NCBI GenBank assembly: GCA_016936655.1
Contig: JAFGXL010000015.1
Coordinates: 124,001-188,000, forward strand
Length of the DNA stretch: 64,000 bases
Direction of reading: 5' to 3'
From: Nitrospirota bacterium
GTDB lineage: Bacteria; Nitrospirota; Thermodesulfovibrionia; Thermodesulfovibrionales; Dissulfurispiraceae
Shown here: piece by piece, positions 1-8,473 of the stretch
How the letters are laid out: each line of letters opens with the position of its first letter
Numbering within the stretch: position 1 is the first letter of the stretch
Notes under the pieces: generated by a model
Seen by the model: only the letters and a program-made list of their open reading frames with translations
What the model was told of the DNA's origin: nothing
The model's database searches: none
Translations under genes and position numbers: made by a program

Positions 1-1
1 G

Positions 2-385
2 CTGTTTTTGATAGCGCTGGGTGGCTTCCTGCTTCACTATAGAATACATCATTTCATGATTCCTGACCCTCTAAATCCGGGGCAGATAATCTTCAGCTGC
101 ACCATGTTTCTTGCAACATTGCTGCCTCTTATAGACATGTTTGTTGTTACAACGCTCTTTGTATGGAACAGGACAGCTTTATACGGCTATCTACTAAACG
201 GACTTATTGTAATCTATGGCAGTATACTGATGGCTCACTATAGCATTATGCAGTTCAGCATAAAGGCCATACCTTTGGCTGACTGGTGGCTAAAGTCCAC
301 CCTGCCAGATATAGCGATATTATGGGCTGATTTCTTTATAGGAAAAGCTCTTTACGATCTAATAACAGGCAAGCTTCAAAAATAA
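2..385 (+). CDS. Multi-pass membrane protein of unknown function, 5' end outside the window
   Basis: The reading frame is open from the first complete codon of the window, so this is probably the C-terminal part of a longer gene, although a TTG at 8 could in principle start it. About 127 residues are visible, with three or four hydrophobic segments separated by short loops, and a basic C-terminus (ITGKLQK). A HYRIHH motif lies near the visible start, just after a hydrophobic stretch. I do not recognise the family. The next gene begins 18 bases downstream behind a good ribosome binding site, so the two are probably cotranscribed with the nifU-like gene. Confidence 0.6.
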   Translation: MFLIALGGFLLHYRIHHFMIPDPLNPGQIIFSCTMFLATLLPLIDMFVVTTLFVWNRTALYGYLLNGLIVIYGSILMAHYSIMQFSIKAIPLADWWLKSTLPDIAILWADFFIGKALYDLITGKLQK

Positions 386-402
386 GAAAGACCGGAGGTT
401 CA

Positions 403-624
403 ATGAAAGAAGAAGTTACAGCAATTATCAATCAAATTCGGCCAATGTTAAACGCAGACGGCGGAGATGTAGAGCTGATTGATATAACGGACGACGGCAC
501 TGTAAAAGTGAAGCTGCTTGGCGCATGCGGCCACTGCCCAATGTCCACCATGACGCTAAAGATGGGAATAGAAAAGACTCTGAAAGAACGAGTACCCGGT
601 GTAAAAGAGGTTGTAGCTGTATAA
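403..624 (+). CDS. NifU C-terminal domain-like iron-sulfur cluster scaffold
   Basis: This 73-residue protein consists of only the NifU C-terminal (NFU) domain. The family holds a [4Fe-4S] cluster between subunits and passes it to apoproteins in the cytoplasm. The characteristic motif is visible: [10 protein letters not shown] near residues 16-25 and the cluster-binding C-x2-C (CGHC, near residue 47) followed by PMSTMTLK. An ATG preceded by CGGAGG sets the start. There is no N-terminal IscU-like or IscA-like domain, so it is a minimal carrier. It sits between two small membrane-protein genes, which gives no hint of a dedicated client. Confidence 0.92.
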   Translation: MKEEVTAIINQIRPMLNADGGDVELIDITDDGTVKVKLLGACGHCPMSTMTLKMGIEKTLKERVPGVKEVVAV

Positions 625-650
625 ATATTTTGATTATCTGGAGGGATTAA

Positions 651-854
651 ATGACAAAGAATGTTGGCACCAATGACAGCAGATTAAGGATAGCGCTCGG
701 GATAATTTTGTTGATTCTTGCCCTGTTTGTAACCAGCGCAACCTGGCTGAGCGTATTACTTTTTATTCTTGGCATTGTAAGCATCTTCACAGGCTTTTCC
801 GGTTTCTGCGCACTCTATACCCTGTTTGGCATAAATACAGCTAAAAAAGAATAG
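651..854 (+). CDS. DUF2892 (YgaP-type) small membrane protein
   Basis: This 67-residue protein has two hydrophobic segments (about residues 14-32 and 34-50) and the family signature: an N-terminal N-x-G-x-x-D-S-R-L-R stretch and the C-terminal FSGFCALYTLFGINT. DUF2892 is best known as the membrane part of the rhodanese YgaP and also occurs alone, as here. Its function is unknown. The start is an ATG behind CTGGAGGG. It lies in a tight run between the NifU-like gene and the nitroreductase, only 8 bases from the latter, so the four genes from the window edge to 1492 look like one transcription unit. Confidence 0.85.
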   Translation: MTKNVGTNDSRLRIALGIILLILALFVTSATWLSVLLFILGIVSIFTGFSGFCALYTLFGINTAKKE

Positions 855-862
855 GGAATCTA

Positions 863-1492
863 ATGGATATCCTTTCGGCTCTTAAAGAGAGGCGGTCTGT
901 AAATTTTTTTGATCCAGACCGCAACATACCAGATGAGTTGCTACAAGAGCTTATATCAGTATCAAACCTGGCGCCTTCATCATTCAATCTTCAGCCATGG
1001 AAGGTAGTAGTTGTGCAGAAAGCAGCTGATAAAAAGAGGTTGCGCCAATGCGCCATGGATCAGCCCAAGGTTGAAGAGGCGCCTGTTGTGCTTGTAATGG
1101 TCGCTGATCCTGTATGCGCTGAAGAGAATCTTGAAAATATGCTGGACAGCTGGGCTCAACTAGGATACATAAAGCCTGAGATGAAAGATACATACAAAGG
1201 AATTACAAAAAACCTATATGGCAGCCCTGACAGCATCCAAAGAGCCTACTTTGCGATTAAGAATACAGCTCTATTTGCGATGAGCCTGATGGTCGCTGCA
1301 AAAGGCTTGGGACTGGAGACTCACCCTATGGATGGGTTTGATGAAGACTGCATTAAAAAAGAGTTCCGTATACCTAAAGACAAGATTGTGCCAATGATCA
1401 TATGTATTGGCTACATTAAGCCGGGGATCAAACTGCTTCCCAGAGCATTCAGACGCAATATTCAGGATTTTGTAAAGTTAGGAAGCTGGTAA
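863..1492 (+). CDS. Nitroreductase-family FMN oxidoreductase
   Basis: The 209-residue protein has the nitroreductase fold signature: an N-terminal ERRSV motif (residues 9-13) that binds FMN phosphate and APSSFNLQPW (37-46) lining the flavin. A C-terminal stretch with GLGLETHPMDGF corresponds to the usual second flavin-binding region. Family members reduce nitro compounds, quinones or other acceptors with NAD(P)H; the substrate here cannot be told from sequence. Length is normal for the family. It is the last gene of the plus-strand run and ends 3 bases from the convergent exchanger gene, with no room for a separate terminator. Confidence 0.88.
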   Translation: MDILSALKERRSVNFFDPDRNIPDELLQELISVSNLAPSSFNLQPWKVVVVQKAADKKRLRQCAMDQPKVEEAPVVLVMVADPVCAEENLENMLDSWAQLGYIKPEMKDTYKGITKNLYGSPDSIQRAYFAIKNTALFAMSLMVAAKGLGLETHPMDGFDEDCIKKEFRIPKDKIVPMIICIGYIKPGIKLLPRAFRRNIQDFVKLGSW

Positions 1493-1495
1493 TAG

Positions 1496-2530
1496 TCAGC
1501 CCATAATAACAACTGCAGCATAAACTGCAAACAGGCTGCCGCATACCAGAAATGTGACTGGAGATACCTTTTTTCTTATATATGACTCAGCAAGCACAAC
1601 AGCAGAAGCGCTAAGAGCAAGCACCGCGGACAAGAGCGCCAGTCCTGTTATATTCCATTCTGTAAAAAGCAGCCCTACAGCCACAGGAAATGTGGACTGA
1701 AACACCATAGCTCCGGTTATATTGCCCATTGCCAGCGTATCTCTGCCTTTTATTGTCCATGTTACGCTGTTAAACTTCTCCGGCAGTTCAGTAGCCACTG
1801 GAGCTATTAGCAGCGCGAACAGAAGCGGGTTCATTCCCCATGCTAGAGATAGCGTCTGGAGGCTCCCTACAAACATATGCGCTCCGGATATCATTATGCC
1901 GAGCGCTACAAGAACCTGAACAGATATAAGTAAAATACCAGGCTCGTTATCAGATGTTAACGGCTGATGCCTTTTGAAAAATCCCCTGCAGATATTCCAT
2001 ATTCTTTTAAGGTAGAGATCCTCTGTTGTAGATATGTGTGCGCTCTCTCCCCTGAAAGTCATATACGCATAAAAGCAGTACCCAGCAGCAAGCAGAAAAG
2101 CTATAAGAACCCTGTGGCCTTTGATCAACATAGGCAAAAATATGGCTGTGCTGTACATAACAATAAAAAATATGAGATCTCTCTGGAGAGAGTGAATTTC
2201 AAGAGAAAACTCAAATCTTCTCTTTTTTAGCAGGAATGTCCAGACCACCGTAATGCCTATGAGCAGAAGAGCAAGCGTTGATAGCATAAAAGGAGCACCT
2301 AAAATAGCTCCGACTCCTATGTCATGAGATAAATCTCCTGGGTGGAATAGTATAGCCACTATAGGCAGGATAGTCTCCGGAAGAGCTGTGCCTACCGCTG
2401 CAAGCAGACTGCCGACAACAGCCTGCGAAAGCGAAAGCTTTTTACCAAGAGACTCTACCCCGTTTGTAAAAAGCTCTGCGCTGGCGAGTATTATTAGGAG
2501 ACTGAATACAAGTATGATCGTATCTGTCAT
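1496..2530 (-). CDS. Sodium/calcium exchanger family membrane protein
   Basis: The 344-residue membrane protein has two homologous halves of about five helices each, typical of the CaCA superfamily. Each half carries the ion-binding alpha repeat: AAVGTALPE near residues 44-52 and APVATELPE in the second half. A cytoplasmic basic loop separates the halves. Family members exchange Ca2+ (or other cations) against Na+ or H+. The ATG lies one base after the stop of the upstream Usp gene, so the two are translationally close and probably one operon (MTH1187-like, usp, exchanger). Ion specificity cannot be assigned. Confidence 0.88.
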   Translation of the reverse strand: MTDTIILVFSLLIILASAELFTNGVESLGKKLSLSQAVVGSLLAAVGTALPETILPIVAILFHPGDLSHDIGVGAILGAPFMLSTLALLLIGITVVWTFLLKKRRFEFSLEIHSLQRDLIFFIVMYSTAIFLPMLIKGHRVLIAFLLAAGYCFYAYMTFRGESAHISTTEDLYLKRIWNICRGFFKRHQPLTSDNEPGILLISVQVLVALGIMISGAHMFVGSLQTLSLAWGMNPLLFALLIAPVATELPEKFNSVTWTIKGRDTLAMGNITGAMVFQSTFPVAVGLLFTEWNITGLALLSAVLALSASAVVLAESYIRKKVSPVTFLVCGSLFAVYAAVVIMG

Positions 2531-2531
2531 A

Positions 2532-3395
2532 TTAGTTTATAACCAGCACAGGACATGGGGATGTCTTTACAACAGCATCCGATACACTGCCCAAAAAGAG
2601 CCCTTCAAAACGTGACACACCTCGTGCTCCCATAACAATAAGGTCAGCTCCAGATTCTGATGCGTACTGCGTTATTGACTCGTGAGGCATACCGGACTTT
2701 ATGATAATTTCCCCTGCGCCACTGCCTGCAAATGCTGTGAGTGCGGCTTGGGCTTCTGCAACAAGATCCCTGCTGCATCTTGTCCTCTGCTCTTCATCAA
2801 GACCCTTCCAAAGAGTCATACACTCCTTTATGGTTTTCATATCTACAACATTGATAATCTCAAGCTCAGCTCCGCTCTTCTGTGCCAGCATTCTTGCGGT
2901 ATCAAGCGCCCTTTTTGCATCCGGAGACATATCAACCGCGCACAAGATCTTTTTTATATTTACATCACCAATCTTCTGGGCACTGCGTTCGCCGCGAACA
3001 ATAAATGTTGGAAGAATAAGAGATCTCACCAATTTTTCAGAACTGCTCTGCTTGATCATGTGTGACCTGAATCCCATCACAATCATACCAGCCTTAAGAT
3101 CATTTACAGCAGAGATGAATGTATCTACAAGCCTTCCAGCCCTTATATCATATGAAGCCTTTAGTCCTTTGGTTTCGAGAAAAACTACCCATTTATCCAT
3201 ATCCTGTTTATGCTTTAACTTTTCCTGCTCAAAGTATGACGTCATATATGCCGGAGGTGTGAGTGAATAATCGAGTATATACAGAAGATGTGCAGACATA
3301 TCCGAAGCGTTCCAGTTTTTGGACAGCCAGTTTGTATATGCAAGAATGCTCTCTGTATCCTTACCCAGATCAACAGCTGCAAGTATAACACTCAT
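2532..3395 (-). CDS. Tandem universal stress protein (two Usp domains)
   Basis: The 287-residue protein has two Usp domains, about residues 1-140 and 148-287. The second domain has the ATP-binding signature G-x2-G-x9-G-S (starting GARGVSRFEG) and the usual C-terminal CPVLVIN. The first domain keeps the fold but its glycine motif is degenerate (MGFRSHM), so probably only the second binds nucleotide. Tandem Usp proteins act in general stress responses, but the partner is not predictable. It lies 16 bases after the MTH1187-like gene and one base before the exchanger, so the three genes form one likely operon. Confidence 0.92.
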   Translation of the reverse strand: MSVILAAVDLGKDTESILAYTNWLSKNWNASDMSAHLLYILDYSLTPPAYMTSYFEQEKLKHKQDMDKWVVFLETKGLKASYDIRAGRLVDTFISAVNDLKAGMIVMGFRSHMIKQSSSEKLVRSLILPTFIVRGERSAQKIGDVNIKKILCAVDMSPDAKRALDTARMLAQKSGAELEIINVVDMKTIKECMTLWKGLDEEQRTRCSRDLVAEAQAALTAFAGSGAGEIIIKSGMPHESITQYASESGADLIVMGARGVSRFEGLFLGSVSDAVVKTSPCPVLVIN

Positions 3396-3411
3396 CTAAT
3401 CTCCAGGGCAG

Positions 3412-3717
3412 TTACTGCCTTATCGGCCTGCCGAGCCTCCTTTGGACTGAATCGGGCTTACTGGTTATTCTACCAGATTTATTCATCCTGTCGTCGATAG
3501 CTACTGTTATGTAAACCCTGTCCGAGGATTTCAAAGCCTCTTGACGGCATCGATTCAATAATTCCATCAGCTCATCCCAATTGCCTTCAACTATTGTTCC
3601 CATAGCTGTAAGTTTATACTCGAGACCGCTTCTATCCACTATATCCACTATGCCTGCGATTTTCTCACTAAGACTGTCGCCTACGCCTAAAGGAATAACG
3701 CTGAACTGGGCTAACAT
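3412..3717 (-). CDS. MTH1187/YkoF-like thiamine-binding family protein
   Basis: This 101-residue protein begins MLAQFSVIPLG, the typical opening beta strand of the MTH1187 (thiamine-binding, DUF77) family, and includes GLEYKLTAMGTIVEG and the conserved VYITVAIDDR. The start at 3717 is preferred over an in-frame upstream codon because GGAGGTG lies just upstream of it. Homologues form ferredoxin-like dimers or tetramers and some bind thiamine or its pyrimidine moiety; the role is otherwise unclear. It is the first gene of the operon with the Usp and exchanger genes, downstream of the hup terminator. Confidence 0.85.
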   Translation of the reverse strand: MLAQFSVIPLGVGDSLSEKIAGIVDIVDRSGLEYKLTAMGTIVEGNWDELMELLNRCRQEALKSSDRVYITVAIDDRMNKSGRITSKPDSVQRRLGRPIRQ

Positions 3718-3768
3718 ACACACCTCCGTAACCATTCAGAAGGATTTTTGAATACAGCTTTTAAAAAC

Positions 3769-3820
3769 CAGAGGCGGCTCGCATTATGCTCGCCTTTTTG
3801 CGAGCGGCGAGCCGCCTCTG
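3769..3820 (-). terminator. Nested-hairpin intrinsic terminator of the HU gene
   Basis: A perfect 14-bp inverted repeat (3769-3782 and 3807-3820) encloses a second perfect 6-bp hairpin (3788-3793 and 3800-3805) with a T-rich loop. On the minus strand the outer arm is followed by a run of five T residues, which fits an intrinsic terminator about 30 bases after the HU stop codon. Confidence 0.8.
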
Positions 3821-3851
3821 CATCTTAAAAATTTTCTTTGTTCGGTTAAAA

Positions 3852-4124
3852 CTATCTGATTGCGTCTTTTAAGGTCTTACCAGCTGTAAACTTTGGAACC
3901 TTTGTGGCAGCAATCTTTATCTCTGCTCCGGTCTTTGGGTTGCGGCCTTTTCTGGCTTTTCTCTTGGATACTGAGAATGTTCCAAATCCTACAAGTGTTA
4001 CCTTCTGACCCTTTTTAAGAGATGCCTTGACTGCATCAAGAGCAAAATCAAGAGCTTTGCCAGCGTCGGTCTTTGTGAGTCCTGCGCCGGAAGCTATTTT
4101 TTCGATAAGTTCAGCCTTTGTCAT
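3852..4124 (-). CDS. hup: HU-family DNA-binding protein
   Basis: The 90-residue protein is a full-length HU/IHF family member: [11 protein letters not shown] at the start, the helical dimerisation half, [11 protein letters not shown], and the DNA-clasping arm with [22 protein letters not shown] bends DNA and compacts the nucleoid as a dimer. The ATG follows GGGGGAAG. It is monocistronic, with its own promoter just upstream and a strong terminator downstream. IHF subunits are similar, but the sequence reads as HU (generic GRNPKTG arm). Confidence 0.95.
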   Translation of the reverse strand: MTKAELIEKIASGAGLTKTDAGKALDFALDAVKASLKKGQKVTLVGFGTFSVSKRKARKGRNPKTGAEIKIAATKVPKFTAGKTLKDAIR

Positions 4125-4180
4125 AATAAACTTCCCCCTTTTTTATGAATAAAAGTATTGATTAGCAACGGATGGTATAA

Positions 4181-4209
4181 ACAATAACAGTACAGTATTT
4201 TTTTGTCAA
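4181..4209 (-). promoter_or_regulatory. Sigma-70-type promoter of the HU gene
   Basis: Reading the minus strand, a perfect TTGACA (4209-4204) is followed after 17 bases by TATTGT (4186-4181), which gives a leader of about 50 bases before the HU start codon. The spacing and the -35 box are consensus, and the -10 box is a reasonable match. Confidence 0.7.
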
Positions 4210-4277
4210 GGTTAAATCAGCTCTCCAGATGATTCATTGCAGCTTCAAACATCATTAACTTATGCATTGCTGCCTTA

Positions 4278-4305
4278 TTTGGTATTATACTGTTTATGAT
4301 ATAAT
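4278..4305 (+). promoter_or_regulatory. Extended -10 promoter before the metallo-beta-lactamase-fold gene
   Basis: A perfect TATAAT (4300-4305) preceded by TG in the extended -10 position lies about 20 bases before the ATG at 4325. A weak -35 (TTTGGT, 4278-4283) is at 16-base spacing. Transcription would begin near 4312, after the alternative ATG at 4262, which supports the downstream start of the gene. Confidence 0.6.
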
Positions 4306-4324
4306 CACATCCAAAGGAGGTATT

Positions 4325-5026
4325 ATGAAAACGATTTTTTTCGTTTTTATAACAATATGTTGCGTTTTAGCAATATCAAACTCCGCAGTATCTTCAGGGG
4401 GGACCGATATGACCAGAGATATACACTGGCTTGGGCATGACACATTTAAAATAACAGGTCAAAAAATTATATATACAGATCCATTTAAGATCAAACAAAA
4501 AGATACAGCTGATATTATCTTTATAACTCACGATCATCACGACCACTGCTCTGCCGAAGATATCCAAAAGATCATTGGCCCGAAAACAGTCATCATATCA
4601 ACACCAGACTGCGCTTCAAAGCTTAAAGGCAATATCAAGACAACAAAACCTGGAGATAAATTCATTATTGACGGCATAGATATTGAGGTTGTGGCTGCAT
4701 ACAATACTAACAAGAAGTTTCATACCAAAGATAAAAACTGGGTAGGATATATATTTAAAACAAATGGCATAAAAATTTATCTGGCTGGAGATACAGACAG
4801 GATTCCGGAGATGAAGACTTTCAAAAACATAGATGTTGCACTGCTGCCTGTATCAGGCACATATGTAATGACTGCCGAAGAAGCAGCAGAGGCAGCTCTG
4901 GATATTAAGCCAAAGACAGCCATACCAATGCACTATGGCTCTATTGTAGGCGGAATAAATGACGCCAAGAGATTTTCTGATTTACTCAAAGGGAAAATAC
5001 CTGTAGTGATCATGCACCAGGAGTAG
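4325..5026 (+). CDS. Exported metallo-beta-lactamase-fold hydrolase
   Basis: This 233-residue protein has a hydrophobic N-terminus ending near SNSAVSSGG that looks like a signal peptide, then a metallo-beta-lactamase fold with the zinc motif HDHHDH (residues 69-74), AGDTDRIPEM and the later PMHYG histidine. The pattern resembles UPF0173-type and other small MBL-fold hydrolases, whose substrates are mostly unknown. The start at 4325 follows AAAGGAGG at ideal distance. The ATG at 4262 would remove the signal-like N-terminus from the start and lies upstream of the promoter. It is followed by birA after 28 bases. Export is inferred from the hydrophobic leader only. Confidence 0.8.
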   Translation: MKTIFFVFITICCVLAISNSAVSSGGTDMTRDIHWLGHDTFKITGQKIIYTDPFKIKQKDTADIIFITHDHHDHCSAEDIQKIIGPKTVIISTPDCASKLKGNIKTTKPGDKFIIDGIDIEVVAAYNTNKKFHTKDKNWVGYIFKTNGIKIYLAGDTDRIPEMKTFKNIDVALLPVSGTYVMTAEEAAEAALDIKPKTAIPMHYGSIVGGINDAKRFSDLLKGKIPVVIMHQE

Positions 5027-5054
5027 AGGGATAAGCAACAAATCTGAAAATATC

Positions 5055-5870
5055 ATGTGCGCTGCCTGTGGTGATCTGGCTGAAGATACTGTCAAATCCC
5101 TTATCAGTTCAGATGCACTTATCGGAAACAGTATAGAGCTCTACTCTACAGCTGCATCCACCAATGACATATGCCTTAACCTATGCAGGAATCAGATGCC
5201 AGAGGGCGCTGTGGTCATTGCAGACGCACAGACAGAAGGTAGAGGCAGGCTCGGCAGGAAATGGATATCGCCTCCAGAGCAAAATATATATATGAGCATA
5301 CTTCTAAGGCCGGATATGCATCCAAAGTCTGCATCTGTAATAACTCTTTTGGCATCAATAGCATGCATCAAGGCGATAAAGCTCATTCTACCTAATCTTG
5401 AAGCACATATAAAATGGCCCAACGATATAATGATAGGACATAAAAAAGCAGGCGGCATACTTACAGAGTCACGGATTGAGGGCACAAAAGTATCTTGCAC
5501 TATTGTTGGAATAGGTCTTAACGTAAATATGCCTGAGCAGCTGCTGCCCAGAGAGACCATAATACCTGCCACATCAATTCTAGCGGAAACAGAAACTGCT
5601 CTGAACAGATCTGAACTGGCAGCCGCAATCATTAAGGAGACAGAAGAGTGCTATCTGCTGCTCAAAAACAAAGGCAGCAAAGCGGTTATTGATATATGGC
5701 TCAGCATGTCAAAAATGATAGGCAGCCAGATAACTGTAACGAGCAATGAGGATATCATCTCCGGCATAGCAGAAGGGCTTGATGAAGACGGCATGCTAAT
5801 TGTAAGAGACCAGATAGGTCTTCTAAAGACAATCATTTCCGGTGATGTAAGGATTGTATCCCATGGATAA
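5055..5870 (+). CDS. birA: Biotin--[acetyl-CoA-carboxylase] ligase
   Basis: The 271-residue protein is a biotin protein ligase: GRGRLGRKW binds biotinyl-AMP, and KWPND and KAGGILTE are the other active-site motifs. A small C-terminal SH3-like domain follows. It attaches biotin to carboxyl carrier proteins. The roughly 25 residues before the catalytic domain are too few for the winged-helix repressor domain of E. coli BirA, so it appears to be a ligase-only form. The ribosome binding site of the chosen ATG is weak and the exact start is uncertain. Its end overlaps the coaX start. Confidence 0.92.
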   Translation: MCAACGDLAEDTVKSLISSDALIGNSIELYSTAASTNDICLNLCRNQMPEGAVVIADAQTEGRGRLGRKWISPPEQNIYMSILLRPDMHPKSASVITLLASIACIKAIKLILPNLEAHIKWPNDIMIGHKKAGGILTESRIEGTKVSCTIVGIGLNVNMPEQLLPRETIIPATSILAETETALNRSELAAAIIKETEECYLLLKNKGSKAVIDIWLSMSKMIGSQITVTSNEDIISGIAEGLDEDGMLIVRDQIGLLKTIISGDVRIVSHG

Positions 5871-6654
5871 AAGTTGTGCCTCATCTCTGCTGTGCATTGA
5901 CATAGGCAACACTACCATAGGGATGTGTTTGTACAAAAATGCCGTATCAAAAAGTCCATTAAGCATAATTAAAATATCTTCCTCGCCTGTAAAAAAATAT
6001 GCAGATTATCAGAAAATAATTTCCGGATTTTTAACCAAAAATAGATCAGCTAGTGGTTCAATAGACATTGTGATAAGCTCGGTTGTGCCTGCTTTGACAA
6101 ACATAATCAAAAGGACTCTCAAATCAATATCCAAGAATAAACCATTGATTGTATCTCACAGAATCAGTACAGGCCTCACTTTTGGTATTCCTGATCCATC
6201 ATCAACAGGGGCAGACCGGATAGCAAATGCAGCTGCTGCGTTTACCTGTTTCAATACTCCATGCATAGTAGTTGATTGCGGATCAGCTACCACACTTACA
6301 GTAGTAGGTAGTAAGGGGCTTTACCTTGGCGGCGCTATACTGCCCGGCATAGATACCATGCTAAGGTCTCTGCATAAAGAGACTGCAAAACTTAGAACAA
6401 AAAGACTTTCAGCAGACACAAAAGCGCTCGGTTCTGATACAGACAGCGCAATATCATCCGGCATAATCATCGGCTCCTCTGGAGCCGTTAGCGAGATAAT
6501 ATCCCAAATCATTAAGGAAACCGGCCTGCGATTAAGGATAATTCTGACCGGCGGACATGCTGAACTAATAAGAAATCACATCAAGATGCGCCATATTATA
6601 GTAAAAGACCTTATATTTGAAGGTCTCAGAACAATACATAATAAAAACAGATGA
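5863..6654 (+). CDS. coaX: Type III pantothenate kinase
   Basis: The 263-residue protein is a CoaX-type pantothenate kinase, the first step of coenzyme A synthesis. It is an ASKHA-fold enzyme with the phosphate-binding CIDIGNTTIG at the N-terminus, GADRIANAAAAF, VVDCGSATTLT and LTGGHAEL. The ATG at 5863 is preceded by a TAAGGA element and overlaps the end of birA by 8 bases, so translation is probably coupled. Pairing of birA and coaX is common in bacteria, where both serve acyl and carboxyl carrier metabolism. It is complete and of normal length. Confidence 0.94.
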   Translation: MDKSCASSLLCIDIGNTTIGMCLYKNAVSKSPLSIIKISSSPVKKYADYQKIISGFLTKNRSASGSIDIVISSVVPALTNIIKRTLKSISKNKPLIVSHRISTGLTFGIPDPSSTGADRIANAAAAFTCFNTPCIVVDCGSATTLTVVGSKGLYLGGAILPGIDTMLRSLHKETAKLRTKRLSADTKALGSDTDSAISSGIIIGSSGAVSEIISQIIKETGLRLRIILTGGHAELIRNHIKMRHIIVKDLIFEGLRTIHNKNR

Positions 6655-6821
6655 ACAGTTTATAATCATTGCAGACTAATATCTATTTACAGTCTTAAAA
6701 ATATTCAGACAGTCAGAAATCCAGATTTTATGGCATAATAATAAGAGTTAAATAGTGCTGACATGCTCCATCCCATTAACAGATTTATGTACCAATCATA
6801 ATCTATTTAGGGGGTTATCTC

Positions 6822-7268
6822 ATGAATATCAAAAGGGTACTTATTCCTACTGATTTTTCAGATAGCGCGATGCATGCGCTCGAATACGCAGTCGATCTAG
6901 CAAAAAAGTATGGCGCAGACCTTTTCATTATCAATGTAATATATGATGTAGCTTCTGCATCAGGCATGTATGTGCCTCATGTGTCTGTAAATGAGATGTT
7001 TAGAGAGATGGAAGAGAATGCTAACAAGGAGATCCGTCTTTTTGGCGCCGGCCTGTACGAAGACATGAAGAATGTAACTCATTCTGTAATAAGAGGCGCG
7101 CCTTATGAAGAGATCATTAAATTTTCTGAACAGAACTCTATAGATCTAATTGTTATGGGAACGCATGGCAGAAAGGGTCTTGACAGGCTATTTTTCGGCA
7201 GTACTGTTGACAGAGTGTTGCGCAACTCAAAATGCCCTGTGCTTGCTGTGCGTGCGCCTCACGAATAA
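6822..7268 (+). CDS. Universal stress protein (single domain)
   Basis: The 148-residue protein is one Usp domain: RVLIPTDFSDSAMHALEYA at the N-terminus and the complete nucleotide-binding motif GTHGRKGLDRLFFGS, followed by CPVLAVRAP. This G-x2-G-x9-G-S pattern predicts ATP binding. The start follows AGGGGG. A 167-base AT-rich gap separates it from coaX and probably holds its own promoter: a CATAAT with an upstream TG lies at 6734-6739, but there is no convincing -35. The next gene starts 21 bases downstream. Confidence 0.93.
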   Translation: MNIKRVLIPTDFSDSAMHALEYAVDLAKKYGADLFIINVIYDVASASGMYVPHVSVNEMFREMEENANKEIRLFGAGLYEDMKNVTHSVIRGAPYEEIIKFSEQNSIDLIVMGTHGRKGLDRLFFGSTVDRVLRNSKCPVLAVRAPHE

Positions 7269-7289
7269 ATTAATTTATACAGGAAGATC

Positions 7290-8432
7290 ATGAACAATAT
7301 CAGGACACAAGCTCTTGTTATAGGCGGCGGACCTGCCGGTGCTGCTGCCGCACGAAGTCTGGCTGAACACAATATCAGTACAATACTGCTTGAGCGTGAC
7401 CTGTCATACACAAAGCCATGCGGCGGTGCAATCCCATCTTCAGCTATAGCAGAACTTGGCATTCCTGAAAGTGTTATAAGAAATCATGTCACTAAAATCA
7501 AGGTATTCTCTCCTAAAGGAGAATCAGTAGCAATTGACCTTTCAGGAGGAACTTTTTGTATAACAGAGCGTCATGAACTCGACTCCACACTAAGGGGAAT
7601 AGCCTCAGACAAAGGCGCTAAAGTTATCGAATCGGAATTCTTAAGATTCGAATCCAGAGGCAAACAGGTAACCTCAGTTGCGCGCAGGAGGGATAATGGA
7701 GAAGAGTTTAAAATAACTTCTGACTACGTTATAGCATGCGATGGCATAACATTCAGGGCAGCAGCATCCGCAGGACTGCCAAAGCCTGGTTTTGTGTATA
7801 CAATTTCAGCTTATCTCAAGCCTGAAGACTACAACTCTGACACATGCGAGTTCTGGTTCGGTGATGAAAACTCTATGCTCTCATACTCATGGATATTCCC
7901 TGCCTCTGACTTTCTGTCTGTCGGCACTGGCAATGAAGATCCTAGACTGCTCACCAGCACCATAAGCGGATTCATGGAACGCAGATTCAAAATGGATATT
8001 AACGATATACGCAAAGACAGATTTATATCAAAGATGCGCGCTTTTAGAATACCCGTATGGAACAAGCCAGTATACAATCTCGATAATATACTCTTTGCAG
8101 GAGATGCAGGCTATACTGTAATGCCGGTATCTTATGAAGGCATCTACTACTCGATGAAGTCCGGCGAGCTGGCTGCAAAAGCTGTTGCAGCAGGCTGTCC
8201 AGGGCAGTACAAAAAAGATTGGACTCGCGCTTACAGGGCACGATTCATCATGATGAGTATGATCAGAAAACATCTGCTTAAAAAAACAGATAATATTGAG
8301 AGATGGATTCTCCTTCACCAGAGGAAAGAGGTGCAGGAGATGGCTATGCGGCTATGGCTAAGAAAAGAGGCCTCCAGAAGCAGCCTTCTTTCATATATAG
8401 GGCTGTTCAGGCACATAATTAAGATCTGGTAA
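7290..8432 (+). CDS. Geranylgeranyl-reductase-family FAD-dependent oxidoreductase
   Basis: The 380-residue flavoprotein has an N-terminal Rossmann motif, GGGPAGAAAARSLAEHN (about residues 11-27), the substrate-side KPCGGAIP signature of the geranylgeranyl reductase family, and the second FAD motif FAGDAGYTVMPVSYEGI. Family members saturate isoprenoid chains of quinones, lipids or chlorophyll side chains, and some act on other substrates, so the specific reaction is not assigned. It lies 21 bases after the Usp gene and 41 bases before the TonB gene. The C-terminus (LFRHIIKIW) is complete. Confidence 0.88.
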   Translation: MNNIRTQALVIGGGPAGAAAARSLAEHNISTILLERDLSYTKPCGGAIPSSAIAELGIPESVIRNHVTKIKVFSPKGESVAIDLSGGTFCITERHELDSTLRGIASDKGAKVIESEFLRFESRGKQVTSVARRRDNGEEFKITSDYVIACDGITFRAAASAGLPKPGFVYTISAYLKPEDYNSDTCEFWFGDENSMLSYSWIFPASDFLSVGTGNEDPRLLTSTISGFMERRFKMDINDIRKDRFISKMRAFRIPVWNKPVYNLDNILFAGDAGYTVMPVSYEGIYYSMKSGELAAKAVAAGCPGQYKKDWTRAYRARFIMMSMIRKHLLKKTDNIERWILLHQRKEVQEMAMRLWLRKEASRSSLLSYIGLFRHIIKIW

Positions 8433-8473
8433 AAGTGCTGCTCCTGCCTGCCATAAGTTAAAATAATATTACC

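Noticed and set aside
2682-3270. Long plus-strand open frames of 127 and 189 codons over the Usp gene
   Set aside because: They lie opposite a convincing Usp gene, have no recognised motif or ribosome binding site, and their composition is that of the antisense strand.
4262-4324. Upstream ATG for the metallo-beta-lactamase-fold gene
   Set aside because: It lies before the promoter's predicted start, lacks a ribosome binding site and would bury the signal-peptide-like N-terminus.
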